From NCBI GenBank assembly GCA_019750135.1, contig JAIEOV010000028.1, positions 46,544 through 110,543 of the forward strand: 64,000 bases of DNA, in the 5' to 3' direction. Under the pieces are notes generated by a model that saw only the letters and a list, made by a program, of their open reading frames with translations, did not search any database and had not been told where the DNA came from. Below are positions 17,311 to 27,844 of this stretch, in pieces (position 1 is the first letter of the stretch; each line of letters starts with the position of its first letter). The translations under genes and the position numbers were made by a program. The stretch comes from Reyranella sp. (GTDB lineage: Bacteria; Pseudomonadota; Alphaproteobacteria; Reyranellales; Reyranellaceae).

Positions 17311-18402
17311 TCAGGTCCCGGTGGGAACGTGGCGGACGGCGCGGAACACGTCGCTGTCCCAGGGCATGCCCTCGGCCAGGGCGCGGGTCGCCGCGAGGTG
17401 CGCGGCGCTCGATTGGGTGTGGTCGGTCAGGGGCCGCTCGCGCGCCTCCCAGGCGGCAAGGGCGACTGGCAGGTCGGCACGACTCACGCCCTCGACGGCA
17501 ACGGCGAGGCCGAGCGCGTTCATCATGGCGCAGCCGGCGCCCTGCGCCAGCGTCGGCGGCATGGCGTGAGCGGAATCGCCGACGATCGCGACCCGCCCGG
17601 CTGACCAGCGATCGAGCCGTGTCGTCTCGTAGACGTCGTAGCGGCCCTTGTCGCCGATCGCCTCGAGCGCCGGCCGCAGGTCGGGGAAGCACGAGGCCCA
17701 GACGTCGGGATCGACAGGGATCGCCGACGCCGCGGTGTCGGCCACCGGCGCCATCATGGCCATGTACAGCGCATCGGCGCCGCACGGCGTGTAGAGGATG
17801 CGCAAGGTCCTGGGCTCGAAGGCCCAGAAGTCGATGACCTCGTCCCAGCGGCCGCCGACCAGCGGCCCGCGCGGCACCAGCACGCGGATGATGCCGTCGA
17901 TGTACTTCTTCCGCGCGCCGGGCAGAGCGAGCGATTCGCGCACCGCCGAGCGCACGCCGTCGGCGCCGATCACCAGGTCGGCCTGCAGGCGGCGCCCGTC
18001 GGCCAGGTGAAGCACGCCGTCCGGCGAGGCGCCGACGGCGCCCGAGCTGGTGACCAGCTCGACCCCTGCCCGGCGCGCCGCCGCCAGGATGGCCGAGTAG
18101 AGATGCTGCCGCGACATGGTGAGAAGGCGGAAATGCCCGTCGGAATTGACCTTCCCGAAGGACATGCAGACGCCGTTGCGCTCGGTGCGGTAGCCCGGCG
18201 CAGCATAGGCGCCGTTGGCCACGTCGTCGTAGGCGCCGATCGCCTGCAGCACGCGCAGGCCGTTGTCCCAGATGAAGATGCCGGCGCCGAAGGCGCGCAG
18301 CTCGCTGTCGATCTCGTGGACGCGGGCCGTCCAGCCGCGCTGGCGCAGCGCGGTGGCGGCGACCAGGCCGGCGAATCCCGCGCCGGCGATCTCGGCATGC
18401 AT
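17311..18402 (-). CDS. FAD-dependent monooxygenase (aromatic hydroxylase family)
   Basis: 363 residues. The Rossmann motif AEIAGAGFAGLVAATALRQR is at the N-terminus, the second FAD motif ADLVIGADGVRSAVR in the middle and GDSAHAMPPTLAQGA towards the end; together these define class A flavin monooxygenases such as salicylate or 6-hydroxynicotinate hydroxylases. It inserts one oxygen atom with NAD(P)H. The ATG overlaps the TGA of the upstream amidohydrolase by one base, so the two enzymes are made together and probably act in one pathway, for example hydroxylation of a ring freed by the amidohydrolase. Confidence 0.92.
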   Translation of the reverse strand: MHAEIAGAGFAGLVAATALRQRGWTARVHEIDSELRAFGAGIFIWDNGLRVLQAIGAYDDVANGAYAAPGYRTERNGVCMSFGKVNSDGHFRLLTMSRQHLYSAILAAARRAGVELVTSSGAVGASPDGVLHLADGRRLQADLVIGADGVRSAVRESLALPGARKKYIDGIIRVLVPRGPLVGGRWDEVIDFWAFEPRTLRILYTPCGADALYMAMMAPVADTAASAIPVDPDVWASCFPDLRPALEAIGDKGRYDVYETTRLDRWSAGRVAIVGDSAHAMPPTLAQGAGCAMMNALGLAVAVEGVSRADLPVALAAWEARERPLTDHTQSSAAHLAATRALAEGMPWDSDVFRAVRHVPTGT

Positions 18403-19772
18403 CACTCGGCAGCCGCCAGGTTCTTGGCTCCGAGCAGGCCGAGCTCCTGCACCCGCTCCTGGGTGTAGAGGTCGCTCCAGTTGATCCACGACTTGTCGGT
18501 GACGAGGTTGGGATCGTAGCCGCGCTCGGGGATCTGCAGGTGCTTGCCGCCGATATGGACATGGCGGATGCGCTTCTTGTCCTGCAGCAGGGCGATGTTG
18601 TCGATCGGCGAGCCTTCGACGGCGATGAAATCGGCCTGGCGGCCCGGCGCCAGCACGCCGAGCTTGTCGCCGCGCGCCAGGAAGCGCGAGGCGACCTCGG
18701 TGGCGCAACGCAGCGCCTCGGCCGGCGTGAAGCCGAGATCGCGCACGAAGATCTCCAGCTCGCGCGCATGCCATTCGCCGTAGGGCGTGACGGCGAAGCC
18801 AGTGTCGGTGCCGGTCATCATCGGGATGCCGGCCTTGCGCGCCCGCTGGAGGTTGGTGCAGGCGATCTCGTACTCCCGGCTCGTATTCTCGATGCGGCCC
18901 TTGGTGGCGGCGCGCTCGTAGGGCTGCGTGAAGTCGATGATGTTGCGCGGGAAGGTCATGGTCGGGCCGATGGCGGAGCCCGACTTGACCATCGCCTCGA
19001 GGCATTCGTCGTCGAGATAGTAGGCGTGGAAGATCAGGTCGACGCCGGCGCGCGCCGAATAGAGCGTGGCCTCGCGGCCGCGGGCATGGACCACGACCTT
19101 GCGGCCGAGGCGCTGGGCCTCGGTCACCATGGCCGTCGTCTCGTCCTGGGTGAAGGCGGCGATCAGCTCGCCGTCGGGCCGGGTCTGGAAGCCGTCCATG
19201 GCGATCTTGATGCAGTCGACGCCGTTCTTGACCTGGACGCGGATCTCCTCGATCGCCTCGTCCTTGCTGGCGACCAGCCGGCCGATCGAGGTGTCGGGCG
19301 CGCCGATCCAGCTCGGATACCAGTCGGTCAGGCCCTGGCGCGAGGTGATGTAGCGGCCGGCGGCCGTGACGCGCGGGCCGTCGAACAGGCCGGCGGTGAT
19401 GGCGTCGCGTACCGACAGGCTGATTTGCCCGGCATCGCCCGGCGCGCAGATCGAGGTGTAGCCGGCGGCGACGACCTTCTGGGCGAAGAACATGCCGCGC
19501 AGCGCGCGGAACTCCATCGGCTGATAGAGATCGATGTCCTCTTCGGTCTTGGCGTTGCCGTAGGCCAGATGGACATGCACGTCGATCAAGCCTGGCATGA
19601 CGAAGAGCTGGTCGTAGTTCAGCACCGTCTCGCCGACGGCGACCGGCGGGGCGCCCGCTGTCGGGCCGACATAGGTGAGCAGCCCGTTGTCACCGTAGAC
19701 GAGAGTCCCGCCCGTCGACGCCGCCGCCTGATCTCCGGTGAAGAGAGAGCCACACCGCACGTGCGTCGCCAT
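18402..19772 (-). CDS. Amidohydrolase (imidazolonepropionase/prolidase-like)
   Basis: 456 residues of the metal-dependent amidohydrolase superfamily. The HxH metal site is in MPGLIDVHVHLAYG, a bridging lysine is likely in DCIKIAMDGF, further His ligands are in VVHARG and FHAYYLDD, and the terminal Asp is in TGTDTGFAV. Members hydrolyse C-N bonds in dipeptides, imidazolones or other cyclic amides. GGAGG lies 8 nt before the start. There is no signal peptide, so it is cytosolic. It follows the Dpp importer and M48 gene on the same strand and is fused in expression to the monooxygenase. Confidence 0.92.
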   Translation of the reverse strand: MATHVRCGSLFTGDQAAASTGGTLVYGDNGLLTYVGPTAGAPPVAVGETVLNYDQLFVMPGLIDVHVHLAYGNAKTEEDIDLYQPMEFRALRGMFFAQKVVAAGYTSICAPGDAGQISLSVRDAITAGLFDGPRVTAAGRYITSRQGLTDWYPSWIGAPDTSIGRLVASKDEAIEEIRVQVKNGVDCIKIAMDGFQTRPDGELIAAFTQDETTAMVTEAQRLGRKVVVHARGREATLYSARAGVDLIFHAYYLDDECLEAMVKSGSAIGPTMTFPRNIIDFTQPYERAATKGRIENTSREYEIACTNLQRARKAGIPMMTGTDTGFAVTPYGEWHARELEIFVRDLGFTPAEALRCATEVASRFLARGDKLGVLAPGRQADFIAVEGSPIDNIALLQDKKRIRHVHIGGKHLQIPERGYDPNLVTDKSWINWSDLYTQERVQELGLLGAKNLAAAE

Positions 19773-19880
19773 GAGATCGCCTCCGCTATCGCCTGTCGCA
19801 AGGCTTCATCATAAGCCTGCTTGGCGCGAGATCGCAAAAGCCGGGCCAAGGTCAGAGCCGACAAGCGGCTCGCCCGCTCA

Positions 19881-20666
19881 TCATGCTCGTCTCGGCAACC
19901 GGCCGTTCGACGCGCGGATCTCGGCGACCGCGCGATCCCAGCCGGCGACGCGTTCGGGGCCGGCGGGATGCGTGTCGAGGAAGCTGGTCGCCATGCGGCC
20001 CGAGCCGGCCGCCATGGTCACCAGCAGGCCGCGCGCCTTGTCGAGGTCGATACCGGCCCGGTACAGGATGAGCGCCGCCATGTAGTCGGCCTCTCTCTCC
20101 TGTTCCTTGGAAAAGGACAGGTCGCCGATGTGACCCCCGAGCTGGGCCGCCGACCGCATCACATCGGCGTCGGGGCTGGCGCCGGCCAATGCGCCGGCGA
20201 CCCCAACGAGCGTAACGCCGATCAGGACGCCGATCATGCGACTGCGCGTGCCTCTCGCGATGTGGTTGGCGGCGTGGTGGCCGATCTCGTGGGCGACCAC
20301 CATGCAGACTTCCTCCTCGTTGGCAGCATACTCGACGATGCCGCGGTTGAGGGTGATCTGGCCGTATCCCGTGGCGCCGGCGTTCATTTCCCTGCTGCGC
20401 GACAGACGGAAGTTCCATTCGCACACGCCGACATCCATCTCGTGACAGAGGCGCGCCGCCGGCGCCCTGACGAGCTGGATCGACGTGCGCAAGGTCCGGA
20501 CCACCTCGTCGTCGGAAACCGAGCGGGGCAGCGGTGGCACCGCCATGCGCACTTCCGCCTGCGCGGCGGCGATGTTGCCGCCGCTGAGCTCGGGCAGCCG
20601 ATGGACCGCTCCGCACCCGCAGACAAGACCGCTCCCCGCCAGAGCCATGAAAGATCGCCGCTGCAT
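19881..20666 (-). CDS. M48-family zinc metallopeptidase, probable lipoprotein
   Basis: 261 residues. The zinc helix is VVAHEIGHHAANH and the third ligand lies in KEQEREADYMAALI, so the protease should be active. The N-terminus MQRRSFMALAGSGLVCGCG contains RR and a lipobox-like Cys (LVCG), pointing to export and anchoring in an envelope membrane. One hydrophobic segment (VLIGVTLVGVAGALAGAS) follows the zinc helix, as in Oma1/LoiP/BepA relatives. GGGAGGG precedes the start. It follows dppF by 46 bp and could be envelope quality control or peptide trimming; the link to the importer is positional only. Confidence 0.9.
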   Translation of the reverse strand: MQRRSFMALAGSGLVCGCGAVHRLPELSGGNIAAAQAEVRMAVPPLPRSVSDDEVVRTLRTSIQLVRAPAARLCHEMDVGVCEWNFRLSRSREMNAGATGYGQITLNRGIVEYAANEEEVCMVVAHEIGHHAANHIARGTRSRMIGVLIGVTLVGVAGALAGASPDADVMRSAAQLGGHIGDLSFSKEQEREADYMAALILYRAGIDLDKARGLLVTMAAGSGRMATSFLDTHPAGPERVAGWDRAVAEIRASNGRLPRRA

Positions 20667-20712
20667 GTTCGCGCCCTCCCTGATCAGGAGGACGAGGCGA
20701 CGACGGCAGGCG

Positions 20713-21728
20713 TTACAGGGGAATCGAAAGCGGCTCCGGGGCGCCGCCGACAGGCCGGCGCAGGCAGGCGACGTGGTGGCCGGGGGCCACCTCGACCAGC
20801 GGCGGCGCCGTCACCTTGCAGTCGGCCACCGCATAGGGGCAGCGGGTGTGGAAGTGGCAGCCGGGCGGCGGCTTGGCCGGGCTCGGCACATCGCCCTGCA
20901 CGATCCGCTTGCGCGTGCGCCGCCGTCTGGGATCGGGCGCCGTCGCCGCCGACAGCAGCGCCTCGGTGTAAGGATGGAGCGGCTGGGTGAAGAGCGTGCG
21001 CTTGTCGGCAAGCTCGACGATGCGGCCGAGATACATCACCGCGATGCGATGGCTGATATGGCGCATCACGGCGAGGTCGTGGCTGATGAACAGATAGGCG
21101 AGCCCGTATTCCTCCTGCAGGTCGATCAGGAGATTGAGCACCTGCGCCTGCACCGACACGTCGAGCGCCGACACCGGCTCGTCGGCCACGATCAGCTCGG
21201 GATTGACCGACAGGGCCTTGGCGATGCCCAGGCGCTGGCGCTGGCCGCCGGAGAACTCGTGGGCGTACTTGCGCATCGCCTCGGGCCGGAGGCCGACGCG
21301 GCGGAACAGCTGGGCGACGCGGTCGCTGGTCTCGCTGCCGCGGGCGATGCCGTAATTCTCCAGCGGCTCGCCGACGATCGTTCCGGCGGCGAGCCGCGGG
21401 TTCATCGAAGAATACGGATCCTGGAAGATCGTCTGGATGCGCCGGCGGTGTTGCCACATCGCGCCGGGCTTGAGCTTGGTAACGTCCTCGCCGCTCAGCA
21501 GGATACGCCCGGCGGTCGGCTCGATCAGCTTCAGCACGGTCTTGCCGATCGTCGACTTGCCGCAACCGGATTCGCCCACCAGGCCCAGCGTCTCGCCCTT
21601 GGCAATGCTGAAGCTAACGCCGTCGACCGCCCTCACCTCGCCCACCCGCCGCTGCAGCAGGCCGCCGAGGATCGGGAAATGCTTTACGAGGCCGTCGACC
21701 TCGAGAACGGGTGCCGTCGAGGGCGCGC

Positions 21729-21732
<4 letters not shown>
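20713..21732 (-). CDS. Dipeptide/oligopeptide ABC transporter ATP-binding protein (DppF type)
   Basis: About 339 residues with Walker A GESGCGKST, signature FSGGQRQRLGIAKAL, Walker B LIVADEPVSALD, and the C-terminal oligopeptide extension with PLHPYTEALLSA and the CxxxxxxC-type PPGCHFHTRCPYAVADC, which in this family can bind an iron-sulfur cluster. The GTG at 21732 overlaps the dppD TGA (GTGA) and has GGGAGG 9 nt upstream, so it was preferred over a TTG-type start further out. It is the last gene of the importer set. Confidence 0.93.
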
Positions 21733-22711
<979 letters not shown>

Positions 22712-22715
<4 letters not shown>

Positions 22716-23587
22716 AGGCGTCTCGCCAGTCTCGGATCGAGCCGATCGCGCAGCCCGTCGCCCAGAAGGTTCACCGCCAGCACGGTGACGGCCAGAAACG
22801 CACCCGGGATCAGGATGGTCCAGGGCGCGATCTGGAAGAAGGTCTTGCCCTGGGAGATGATGTTGCCCCAGCTCGGCGTTTCCAGTGGCACGCCGGCGCC
22901 GAGGAAGCTCAAGCCGGCCTCGATCAACATCGCCGAGGCGCAGACATAGGTCGATTGCACGATCAGCGGCGCCAGGGTGTTGGGCAGCACGTGCCGCACC
23001 AGCAGCTTGAAATTCCTGGTGCCGCCGGCGATGGCGCTCTCGATATAGGGCTGCGCCCGGATCGACAGCACCACGGCGCGGACCACGCGCACGACGCGCG
23101 GCACCTCGGGGACGATGATGGCGACGATGACGATGCCGAGCCCGGGCCGCGCCAGGGTGATCAGGGCGATGGCGAGCAGGATCGAGGGGATCGCCATCAA
23201 CCCGTCCATGATGCGCATGACGATGCCGTCGATGCGCTTGAAGTAGCCGCAGGCGATCCCCAGCGCGAGGCCGAGCGCGCTCGAGAACACGGCGACCGAC
23301 AGGCCGACGATCAGCGACACCCGCGCACCGTAGATCGTGCGCGAGAACACGTCGCGGCCGAACTGGTCGGTGCCGAACCACCAGCGCTCCGAGGGCGGTC
23401 GCAGGCGATTGACCGGCGCGATCTTGAACGGGTCGTGCGTGGCGATCAGCGGCGCGAAGACGGCCATCAGGATCAGCAGGGCAAGCATGACCGCGCCGAA
23501 GGCGATGGTCGGATTGCGCCGGATCGCCGTCCACAGCGAGAACCGGCGGCCTGGCGACGGGGCGAGATCGTCGGTGATGACGGCCAT
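22712..23587 (-). CDS. Peptide ABC transporter permease (DppC type)
   Basis: 291 residues with about six membrane helices, the N-terminal OppC_N segment (RNPTIAFGAVMLALLILMAV), the FGTDQFGRDVFSR motif and the EAA loop. It starts one base after the dppB stop. Confidence 0.93.
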
Positions 23588-23588
23588 G

Positions 23589-24530
23589 TCAGTACCGGAT
23601 CCGGGGATCGAGGAAGGCGTAGGAGATGTCGATGATCAGGTTCACCACGACCTTGACGCCGGCGAATACCAGGATCAGCCCCTGCACGATCGGATAGTCG
23701 CGCTTCAGCACGGCGTCGACGGTGAGGCGACCCAGGCCCGGGATGTTGAACACGGTCTCGGTGATGACGACACCCGAGATCAGCAGCGCAATGCCGATGC
23801 CGATCACGGTGACGATCGGCACCGAGGCGTTCTTGAGCGCATGCAGCAGCAGCACGCGGTCGGTCGCCAGGCCCTTGGCATTGGCGGTGCGGATGTAGTC
23901 CTGCTGCAGCACCTCCAGCATGGAGGCCCGCGTGATGCGGGCGATCAGCGCCATGTAGGTGATGCCGAGCGCCACCGAGGGCAGGATCAGGCTTTCGACG
24001 AACGGCCACAGGCCGGCACTCAGCGGCTGGTAGCCCTGCACCGGCAGGAGTTGCCATTGCACGGCGAAGAAATAGATCAGCACGTACGCCAGGACGAACA
24101 CCGGCATGGCGAAGCCCAGCACGGCAAATCCCATGACCAGGCGGTCGACCAGCTTGCGCGCCTTCCACGCCGCCACCACGCCGATGGGAATGGCGAGCGA
24201 CACGGCGACGACCAGCGTCGACAGCGTGAGCGCGATGGTGGGCTCGACGCGCTGCGCCATCAGGCGCGTCACCGGCAGGTTGGAGAAGATCGACGTGCCC
24301 ATGTCGCCCCGCAGCAGGGCCCATACCCAGACGACGAACTGCTCGACCAGCGGCCGGTCGAGGCCGAGCTTCATGCGCACGGCCGCGATCGTCTCGCTGG
24401 TGGCATCATCGCCGGCGATGATCGCCGCCGGATCGCCCGGCGCGAGACGCAGCAGGAAAAAGACAAACAGCGCCACCACGGCCATCACCGGCAGGGTGGC
24501 GAACAGACGACGGATGATATAGGCGGTCAC
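23589..24530 (-). CDS. Peptide ABC transporter permease (DppB type)
   Basis: 313 residues with six predicted membrane helices, typical MTAYIIRRLFATLPVMAVV start, LGLDRPLVEQFVVW and the ITRASMLEVLQQDYIRTANA loop. The start is GTG at 24530 with GAGG a few bases upstream. It forms the channel with DppC. Confidence 0.93.
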   Translation of the reverse strand: MTAYIIRRLFATLPVMAVVALFVFFLLRLAPGDPAAIIAGDDATSETIAAVRMKLGLDRPLVEQFVVWVWALLRGDMGTSIFSNLPVTRLMAQRVEPTIALTLSTLVVAVSLAIPIGVVAAWKARKLVDRLVMGFAVLGFAMPVFVLAYVLIYFFAVQWQLLPVQGYQPLSAGLWPFVESLILPSVALGITYMALIARITRASMLEVLQQDYIRTANAKGLATDRVLLLHALKNASVPIVTVIGIGIALLISGVVITETVFNIPGLGRLTVDAVLKRDYPIVQGLILVFAGVKVVVNLIIDISYAFLDPRIRY

Positions 24531-24583
24531 GATGCCTCATTCGGTCATCGTCCGCGCATGTCGCGCGGACGAGACCCGCGTGA

Positions 24584-26167
24584 TCATTTCTTCGTAATGC
24601 CCCACAGCACCGCCAGCCCCGTGTTGGGCACGACGCCGTCTATGCGGTCGGCGCGATAGGCGAGCGGCGTGTCCCACTGGCCGAACGGCAGGAACACGAC
24701 GGTCTCCATCGCCTTGGTCTGCAGTTCCTTGGCGATCTTCTTGCGCTCCTCCTCGGTCGCCGCCATGCCGAAGGCGTTGCGCAGCTTCTCGACCTCGGGA
24801 TCGCACGGCCAGCCGAACAGGCCCTTGTCGCAGGCCGCGCCGATCCAGGTATGCAGCACCGGGTTGGACGAGCCGACGCCGCCCGACGTGGTGACGAAGA
24901 TGTTCCAGCCGCCCTGCGCCGGCGGCTCCTTCTTGGCGCGACGCGACACGACCGAGCCCCAGTCCATCGACTGGACGTCGACGTTGAGGCCGGCCTCGCG
25001 CATCGCCTGGATCAGCACCTGCGTCGCCGGCGTGATGGTGTTGTGGTCGGTGGCGGCCAGCACGGTGATCGGCTCGCCGTTGTAGCCGGCTTCCTTCAGG
25101 AGCTGCAGCGCCTTCTTGGGATTGTAGTCCTTCATGAAGGCGGTGCCGCCGTCGTTCTCGTACGGACCGCCGCAGGTCAGCAGGCCCGGGCAGACGCGGT
25201 AGTACTTCGGATCGCCGACGATGGCGCGCAGGTAGTCCTCCTGGTTGATCAGGTGGTACATCGCCTGGCGTGCCTTCACGTTGTTGAAGGGCGGATGCAG
25301 GTGATTGAGCCGGATCATGCCCTGCGTGCTGTCGATCGTGCCAGTCTTCATCAGCTTCACGCCCTTGGCCTTGGCCAGCAGCGGCAGGAAGTCGTTGGGC
25401 GGCTGTTCGTAGAAATCGATCTCGCCGTTGGCCAGGGCCGACATCGCCGTCTGCGGATCGGAGATCCAGACCAGCTCGATGCGGTCGACACCCGGGATCT
25501 TCGCGCCCGCGAACGACGACGGCGCCTCGGTGCGCGGCACGTAATCCTTGTTCTTGAGGTAGACCGCCTTGCTGCCCGGCACCCACTGGTCCTTGGCGAA
25601 GATGTAGGGGCCCGAGCCGACCGATTCCTTGACCTGCTGCTGCGGGTCGGTCTGCGCATCCTTCTCGCGCATGATGGCGGCGATCGAGCTCTGGCTCTTG
25701 CCCAGCGATTCCAGGACCATACCGTAGGGCTCGCGCAGGACCATGGTGAAGGTCTTGTCGTCGACCGCCTCGAGCTTGGTGACGAAGCCCATCAGGCGCT
25801 GGCCGACGCCGTCCTTGGCGCCCCAACGCTTCAGCGAAGCGATCACGTCCTTGGTCGTGACCGGCGAGCCGTCGTGGAACTTCAGCCCGTCGCGCAGGGT
25901 GAAGGTGTAGGTCAGGCGGTCGGGGCTGATCTCGTACTTGCCCACCATCTGCGGCTGCGGCTTCTGGTTGGCGTCGTTGCCGAACAGCGTGTCGTAGACC
26001 AGCGCGCCATGGATGTTGGCGATGGTCTGCGTCGTCCAGATCGGATCGATGACGCGCACGTCGGCGTGCATCACCGCCTTCAACACCTTTTCCTGCGCCA
26101 TTGCCGAAAACGGCAGAGCGAGCGCGGCCAGTGACGCAGAAAGGCCGGCTAATTTCCGGAGCATCAT
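24584..26167 (-). CDS. Peptide ABC transporter substrate-binding protein (DppA/OppA type)
   Basis: About 527 residues with signal peptide (LAGLSASLAALALPFSAMAQE) and SBP family 5 features: YEISPDRLTYTFTLRDGLKFHDGSPVT-type strand-turn, YDTLF and KEAGYNGEPI. It collects the ligand in the periplasm for DppBCDF. The two consecutive ATGs at 26167 follow AGAGGGAC. Family 5 proteins bind peptides but also nickel, opines and glutathione. The neighbouring MlrC-like peptidase and amidohydrolase suggest a peptide or cyclic amide ligand. Confidence 0.93.
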   Translation of the reverse strand: MMLRKLAGLSASLAALALPFSAMAQEKVLKAVMHADVRVIDPIWTTQTIANIHGALVYDTLFGNDANQKPQPQMVGKYEISPDRLTYTFTLRDGLKFHDGSPVTTKDVIASLKRWGAKDGVGQRLMGFVTKLEAVDDKTFTMVLREPYGMVLESLGKSQSSIAAIMREKDAQTDPQQQVKESVGSGPYIFAKDQWVPGSKAVYLKNKDYVPRTEAPSSFAGAKIPGVDRIELVWISDPQTAMSALANGEIDFYEQPPNDFLPLLAKAKGVKLMKTGTIDSTQGMIRLNHLHPPFNNVKARQAMYHLINQEDYLRAIVGDPKYYRVCPGLLTCGGPYENDGGTAFMKDYNPKKALQLLKEAGYNGEPITVLAATDHNTITPATQVLIQAMREAGLNVDVQSMDWGSVVSRRAKKEPPAQGGWNIFVTTSGGVGSSNPVLHTWIGAACDKGLFGWPCDPEVEKLRNAFGMAATEEERKKIAKELQTKAMETVVFLPFGQWDTPLAYRADRIDGVVPNTGLAVLWGITKK

Positions 26168-26265
26168 TTGTGTCCCTCTAAACTCCCCGATCCCATGCAC
26201 AAACTATGCAAAGCCGAAGGGAATGTCATCCCGAGCAATGTGCGTATGCGAACGACGCATCGCGT

Positions 26266-27738
26266 TCAATAAATCAATCCCCGCGGTTTCGCGTCCTGAT
26301 CGAGCGGCCATATCGGACGCTCGACCTTTGTGTAGGGGACTTTCCTGTGATCGCGGCGCAGTGGGCCGCTCGATTCGACGTAGACGACCTTCTTGGCGAT
26401 CGGGCCGTACGCCGCCATGAAATGATTGGTCGACTTCACCACGACGATCTTCTTCTGCGTCGGATCGATGCCGACGTTGGTGAACAGCTCCAGGCCCGTC
26501 GCCTGCGTCCGATTGGCAATCAGCACCACGTCGACGCCGCAGACACGTACGGCGGCGCAATCGCCCACCGGAACCTGTGTCGGCCCGAAACGCTGCCAGG
26601 CGTTGCGCTTCAAACCGATGATCTCGACCTCGGCGTCGACCGGCTGGCCCGAGCTGGGCGCGATCTTGCCGCCGAAGCGCAGGCCGATCTTCGCGCCGAG
26701 TCCCGCGTCGAAGCAGATTCGCACCGCAATCGGATCCCAGATCGGGCCGAGGCAGGCATTCTCGACGTTGCTCGCGATCAGATGGCGCAGGATGTCGGTG
26801 TTGTCCGACGGCGCGCCGCCACCGGCATTGTCGGCCGGATCGGCGATCACCACCGGCAGGTCGTTGAAGGCCACGCCCTCGGCGACGCCGCCCGCCACGT
26901 CGAATGACGGCGGCTGGGTCTTGCCGCGCAGCGACACGAGCTCCTCACCGAGCGTCGTCGCCAAGGCATCGGCCTTCTTCTTGTCGCCGTCGGCGATCAC
27001 CAGCACGCGCGTGCCGATCTCGGCGACGTCGCCATAGGGAAAGCAGTGGGCGATCGACACCGACAGGATGCCGCCCTTGCCCTCCATGGCCTTGATGCGG
27101 TCGACCAGGCCGCGCATCGGCTGCAGGGTGGTGGGATAGCTCTGGATCTGGCGGCAGTCGTAGACCGACATCACCGGCTTCACCTCGCCGCGCAGGGTCG
27201 CCAGCACGAGGTCGAGCACGTCCTCGGCACGCTCGACGACGTCGGTGTGCGGGAATTCCTTGTAGAGCACGATGATGTCGGCACCCGACACGCGCTTCAT
27301 GGTGAGGTGGCAGTGCGGATCGAGCTCGACGCCGATCACGCATGTCGGCCCGACGATCGCCCGTGCGCGCTCGATGATGTCGCCTTCGACGTCGTCGTAG
27401 CCGTGCGCCACCATGGCGCCGTGCAGGCCGAGCAGCAGCCCGTCGAGCGGCAGTGCCGCCTTGAGCTGGTCGAGGATCTCGTCGCGCATGGTCTCGTAGT
27501 CGGCGCGATTGGTCGTGCCGGCCGGGCTGGCGGCAAAGCAGCTGCCCTCGATCAGCTCGAAACCCTCGGCCTCGGCGCGCTTGCGGCCGACGAACAACGG
27601 CGCGGTGCACATGCGCGGCGCATCGGCCGGATGCTCGCCTGGCCGCAGGAACACCGACTCACGATAATTCTCAATGCTGGTCGGCAGCGGCGAGAAGGTG
27701 TTGGTCTCGGTGGCGAGCGTGGCGGTGAACAGACGCAT
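26266..27738 (-). CDS. M81-family metallopeptidase, MlrC (microcystinase C)-like
   Basis: 490 residues with the DUF1485/MlrC N-domain (MRLFTATLATETNTFSPLPT), the GLLLGLHGAMVAHGYDDVEGD segment and ELDPHCHLT with zinc-binding Asp/His, and the C-terminal MlrC_C domain (NGG-like DPADNAGGGAPSDNT). MlrC completes breakdown of the linearised cyanobacterial toxin microcystin, but most homologues sit in ordinary heterotrophs with Dpp importers and probably cleave other amides or modified peptides. It heads a nine-gene minus-strand cluster with the Dpp importer; the 98-bp gap to dppA contains a fragment of the GTCATCCCGAGC repeat. Confidence 0.9.
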   Translation of the reverse strand: MRLFTATLATETNTFSPLPTSIENYRESVFLRPGEHPADAPRMCTAPLFVGRKRAEAEGFELIEGSCFAASPAGTTNRADYETMRDEILDQLKAALPLDGLLLGLHGAMVAHGYDDVEGDIIERARAIVGPTCVIGVELDPHCHLTMKRVSGADIIVLYKEFPHTDVVERAEDVLDLVLATLRGEVKPVMSVYDCRQIQSYPTTLQPMRGLVDRIKAMEGKGGILSVSIAHCFPYGDVAEIGTRVLVIADGDKKKADALATTLGEELVSLRGKTQPPSFDVAGGVAEGVAFNDLPVVIADPADNAGGGAPSDNTDILRHLIASNVENACLGPIWDPIAVRICFDAGLGAKIGLRFGGKIAPSSGQPVDAEVEIIGLKRNAWQRFGPTQVPVGDCAAVRVCGVDVVLIANRTQATGLELFTNVGIDPTQKKIVVVKSTNHFMAAYGPIAKKVVYVESSGPLRRDHRKVPYTKVERPIWPLDQDAKPRGLIY

Positions 27739-27844
27739 TCGATCTCCCTTGAGGTGTCGCCGTCATACGGCGGCGGCAGGGTCAAAAGCTACAAGACGCA
27801 TCTTGTGGCGCGCGCTTGTTCCGTATATGTTCCGCCACCTCGCA

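Noticed and set aside
19619..19864. 81-codon minus-strand frame starting upstream of the amidohydrolase
   Set aside because: It runs into the amidohydrolase in another frame and has no ribosome site or family resemblance.
26225..26236. GTCATCCCGAGC between mlrC and dppA as a separate repeat element
   Set aside because: Only the 12-bp outer motif is present with no complementary arm; noted as a fragment rather than annotated.
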